A stretch of DNA of 6,958 nucleotides, taken from assembly GCA_946534775.1 (NCBI GenBank), contig CAMNCZ010000051.1:1-6958 (forward strand). Direction: 5' to 3'. A program made the position numbers and the translations under genes. This DNA is from an uncultured Eubacteriaceae bacterium (GTDB taxonomy: Bacteria; Bacillota; Clostridia; Lachnospirales; CAG-274). Below are positions 5,060-6,958 of the stretch, piece by piece (position 1 is the first letter of the stretch; every line of letters begins with the position of its first letter). The notes beneath the pieces are model-generated. The model searched no databases. It saw only the letters and a list, made by a program, of their open reading frames with translations, and was not told where the DNA came from.

Positions 5060-6817
5060 TTAAATCTGTTTTATTTTTTTGACAGCGTCCTCGCTTGGGG
5101 TTATATAGGCGGTTTTGTTGGTGTCGTATATAACAAAACCCGGTTTGGCGCCGTTTGGCTTATGCACATTTTTGCGCTGCGTGTAGTCCACGGGCACAAG
5201 TGTGGAATTTTGCGCCTTGCTGTAGTAGGCAGCAAGGGCAGCGGCTTCGGTGAGAGTGGTGTCGGGAACGTCCGCGCCCCTTGAAATGATTATAACGTGC
5301 GAACCGGGGATATTTTTTGTATGCATCCATATATCCGTGCTGTGTGCTGTTTTAAGGGTAAGTTCGTCATTTTGCACGTTGTTTTTGCCGACATAAATAT
5401 CAAAACCGTCGGAAGAAATAAAATGCATCGGTGTGGACCGTTTGTTTTGCTTTCGGCCTTTTTGCTTGGGTTCTTTTTTGATATAGCCCTGTTCACGCAG
5501 TTCGCTGCGTATATCTTTTATATCCTGTTCGTTTTCGCAGTTTGAAACACTGGTCAAAACGCCCTCGAGATAGTCAAGTTCTTCGTCGTTTGAAACTATC
5601 TGTTCCTGTAGTGCGGCAAAAGTTCGCTTTGCCTTGTTGTAGCGCTTAAAATACTTCTGTGCGTTTTCTGCGGGGGTCAATGCGCTGTCGAGTTCTATCT
5701 CTATCTCTTCAAAATTTTCGCTGTAATAGTTATTCAGTTTTACTGTGGTCATTCCCTGCTTTATCGCATAGATATTGGCGGTTATAAGCTCGCCGCAAAG
5801 CTTCAGCTGTTCGCGGTTTTCAATATCTTTCAGGCTTTTTTGCTGAATTGCGCGTTTTTTTACGCAGCGTTCTATATTCTGGCCGATAAGGTGTTTTAAA
5901 TCGTGCGTTTTTTGGTTAAGGCGATACTGCGTGTCTTTTGTTGCATAAAAAGCCTCTGTCATTTCCGACGGAGAGTCGAATTTTTGAACTTTCAGCCCCG
6001 AAAATTTATTCAGCGAAAGCGGCAGCATATCTATTATACGGTCGTTTTCGTAAACTATCTGCGGGGAATAGTCGTTTGCGCGTATTTTTTCCACCAAAGC
6101 GTAAAAAGTCGAATATAATGCTTTTTTCTCGCCTTCCGACAAGACACCTACAGGAGTATCTGCGCCGATTTTTGCATTGTAGCATATCTCGTCGGCGATA
6201 ACGGGACTTATGCCGTTATAGCTTTTGTAAATGGCGGCAAATGTTTTTTCACTCTGCATTTTTTCAAGCGAAGCAAGGAAATTGTCCTCGTCAAGCAAAA
6301 GAGTGTCGGTTTTATCGCCTCCGGGCGGCATAGTGTATTCTTTGCCGGGCAGCATCTGCCGTACCGAACTTTTGTCAAAACTTATATGCCGTGCGCACTC
6401 CAAAACGCGCATATCTTCATCTACAAGCATTAAATTGCTGTGCCTGCCCATTATCTCCAACACAAGGGTCTTTACCGTATAATCGCCCATTTCGTTAAGT
6501 GCTTCGATCTTGATATTGACAATACGGTCAAAATTGGGCTGAGTTATCTCTATTATCTTTCCGCTTTGTATATGCTTTCTTAAAACCATACAAAAAAGCG
6601 GTGGTTCAAGCGGGTTTTCCCGCACCGAGTTTGTAAGATGCAGCCGCGGATGCGACGGATTGGCGGTCAGCAAAAGTTTGTAGTTTTTGCCGAGGCTCCT
6701 CACCGATAAAATTATCTCGTCACTTTCGGGCTGGTATACCTTGTCTATCCTGCCGCCAAGCAGCTTGTCCGTTATTTCGTGTAAAATACTGTGTATAGTT
6801 ATGCCGTCATAAGCCAT
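5060..6817 (-). CDS. rqcH: RqcH, NFACT-family ribosome quality control factor
   Basis: This 585-aa protein is full length against B. subtilis RqcH (about 570 aa; older name fibronectin-binding protein FbpA/YloA). Its NFACT-N domain (about 1-180) includes the Asp-Arg motif at D97/R98, the same position as the functional DR pair in RqcH, and EIMGRHSNLM (121-130). A helix-hairpin-helix region follows (about 195-250), then an antiparallel coiled coil (about 283-445). The C-terminal NFACT-R domain (about 463-585) has DIWMHTKNIPGSHVI (495-509) and KPNGAKPG (553-560). RqcH binds stalled 50S-peptidyl-tRNA complexes in the cytosol, recruits tRNA-Ala and, with RqcP, adds C-terminal poly-alanine tails that mark the peptide for proteolysis. 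The start is ATG 6817 with AGAAAGGT 10 bases upstream. The gene stands alone, convergent with the preceding operon. Confidence 0.95.
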   Translation of the reverse strand: MAYDGITIHSILHEITDKLLGGRIDKVYQPESDEIILSVRSLGKNYKLLLTANPSHPRLHLTNSVRENPLEPPLFCMVLRKHIQSGKIIEITQPNFDRIVNIKIEALNEMGDYTVKTLVLEIMGRHSNLMLVDEDMRVLECARHISFDKSSVRQMLPGKEYTMPPGGDKTDTLLLDEDNFLASLEKMQSEKTFAAIYKSYNGISPVIADEICYNAKIGADTPVGVLSEGEKKALYSTFYALVEKIRANDYSPQIVYENDRIIDMLPLSLNKFSGLKVQKFDSPSEMTEAFYATKDTQYRLNQKTHDLKHLIGQNIERCVKKRAIQQKSLKDIENREQLKLCGELITANIYAIKQGMTTVKLNNYYSENFEEIEIELDSALTPAENAQKYFKRYNKAKRTFAALQEQIVSNDEELDYLEGVLTSVSNCENEQDIKDIRSELREQGYIKKEPKQKGRKQNKRSTPMHFISSDGFDIYVGKNNVQNDELTLKTAHSTDIWMHTKNIPGSHVIIISRGADVPDTTLTEAAALAAYYSKAQNSTLVPVDYTQRKNVHKPNGAKPGFVIYDTNKTAYITPSEDAVKKIKQI

Positions 6818-6853
6818 TTTAAAATTACCTTTCTTTTTAAATATCTGTATAGT

Positions 6854-6882
6854 ATTTTATCATAAATGATCGGGCTTTTCAA
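6854..6882 (-). promoter_or_regulatory. Extended -10 promoter of rqcH
   Basis: Read on the - strand, TTGAAA (6882-6877) is followed after 17 bases by TAAAAT (6859-6854), with TGA immediately before the -10, making an extended -10 element. The predicted leader is about 30 bases and carries the AAAGGT ribosome binding site. Confidence 0.65.
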
Positions 6883-6941
6883 TACAAACATCTTTTTGAG
6901 TTTCCCCATTTTTACACCTGAAAATAAAATTATCATTTATG
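6859..6941. repeat. Pair of inverted ATCAT(N2)ATG motifs flanking the rqcH promoter
   Basis: CATAAATGAT at 6861-6870 reappears as its exact reverse complement at 6932-6941. The first lies within ATCAT-AA-ATGAT (6859-6870), a 5-bp palindrome inside the promoter spacer; the second is the same motif with a degraded right half (ATCAT-TT-ATGCT). They could be paired operator sites, but AT-rich DNA makes chance matches likely. Confidence 0.25.
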
Positions 6942-6958
6942 CTCGTTGCTTTTTTCTT

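Noticed and set aside
5903..6482. Short + strand open frames inside rqcH
   Set aside because: They overlap the NFACT-N and coiled-coil coding sequence of a well-recognised gene and show no domain or start signal.

Overview
The window looks like a chromosomal segment from an anaerobic, spore-forming Firmicute of class Clostridia. An intact Spo0A, a full-length RqcH (NFACT) protein, strong GGAGG-type ribosome binding sites, sigma-A-like promoters, AT-rich intergenic DNA and moderate coding GC all point that way. An Oscillospirales/Eubacteriales-type gut or rumen clostridium is plausible, but I cannot fix the genus.

Layout: (1) Bases 1-279 carry a gene-free array of structured repeats. A ~79-base unit built of two hairpins occurs twice, followed by a partial third copy. 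Between the copies sit two unrelated sequences that each fold into their own hairpin. (2) 326-811 (+) encodes a 161-aa CYTH/triphosphate tunnel metalloenzyme whose open frame runs back into the third repeat copy. (3) 911-1690 (+) is spo0A, with a good sigma-A promoter, a small palindrome near the predicted transcription start, and an 18-bp-stem terminator behind it. (4) 1957-3510 and 3533-5014 (+) form a two-gene operon of unrecognised function. It has its own promoter, whose -35 overlaps a Spo0A-box-like heptamer. The first protein is very acidic with a long disordered linker and a C-terminal coiled coil. The second is a cytosolic Hanks-type kinase-like protein whose catalytic Asp is replaced by Asn, followed by a ~200-residue unrecognised domain. 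(5) A bidirectional terminator at 5026-5056 separates this operon from the convergent rqcH gene (5060-6817, -), which has its own extended -10 promoter.

How they may work together: Spo0A is the master response regulator of sporulation, and RqcH acts in ribosome-associated quality control. Both are housekeeping or developmental core genes. The acidic protein plus predicted pseudokinase are the least explained part. Their tight spacing suggests a functional pair, perhaps a scaffold with a nucleotide-sensing or docking pseudokinase. The 0A-like box raises the possibility that Spo0A controls them. That link is inference. The repeat array is the other notable element: six of the eight differences between its two full copies fall into three compensated base pairs, which points to a conserved secondary structure.
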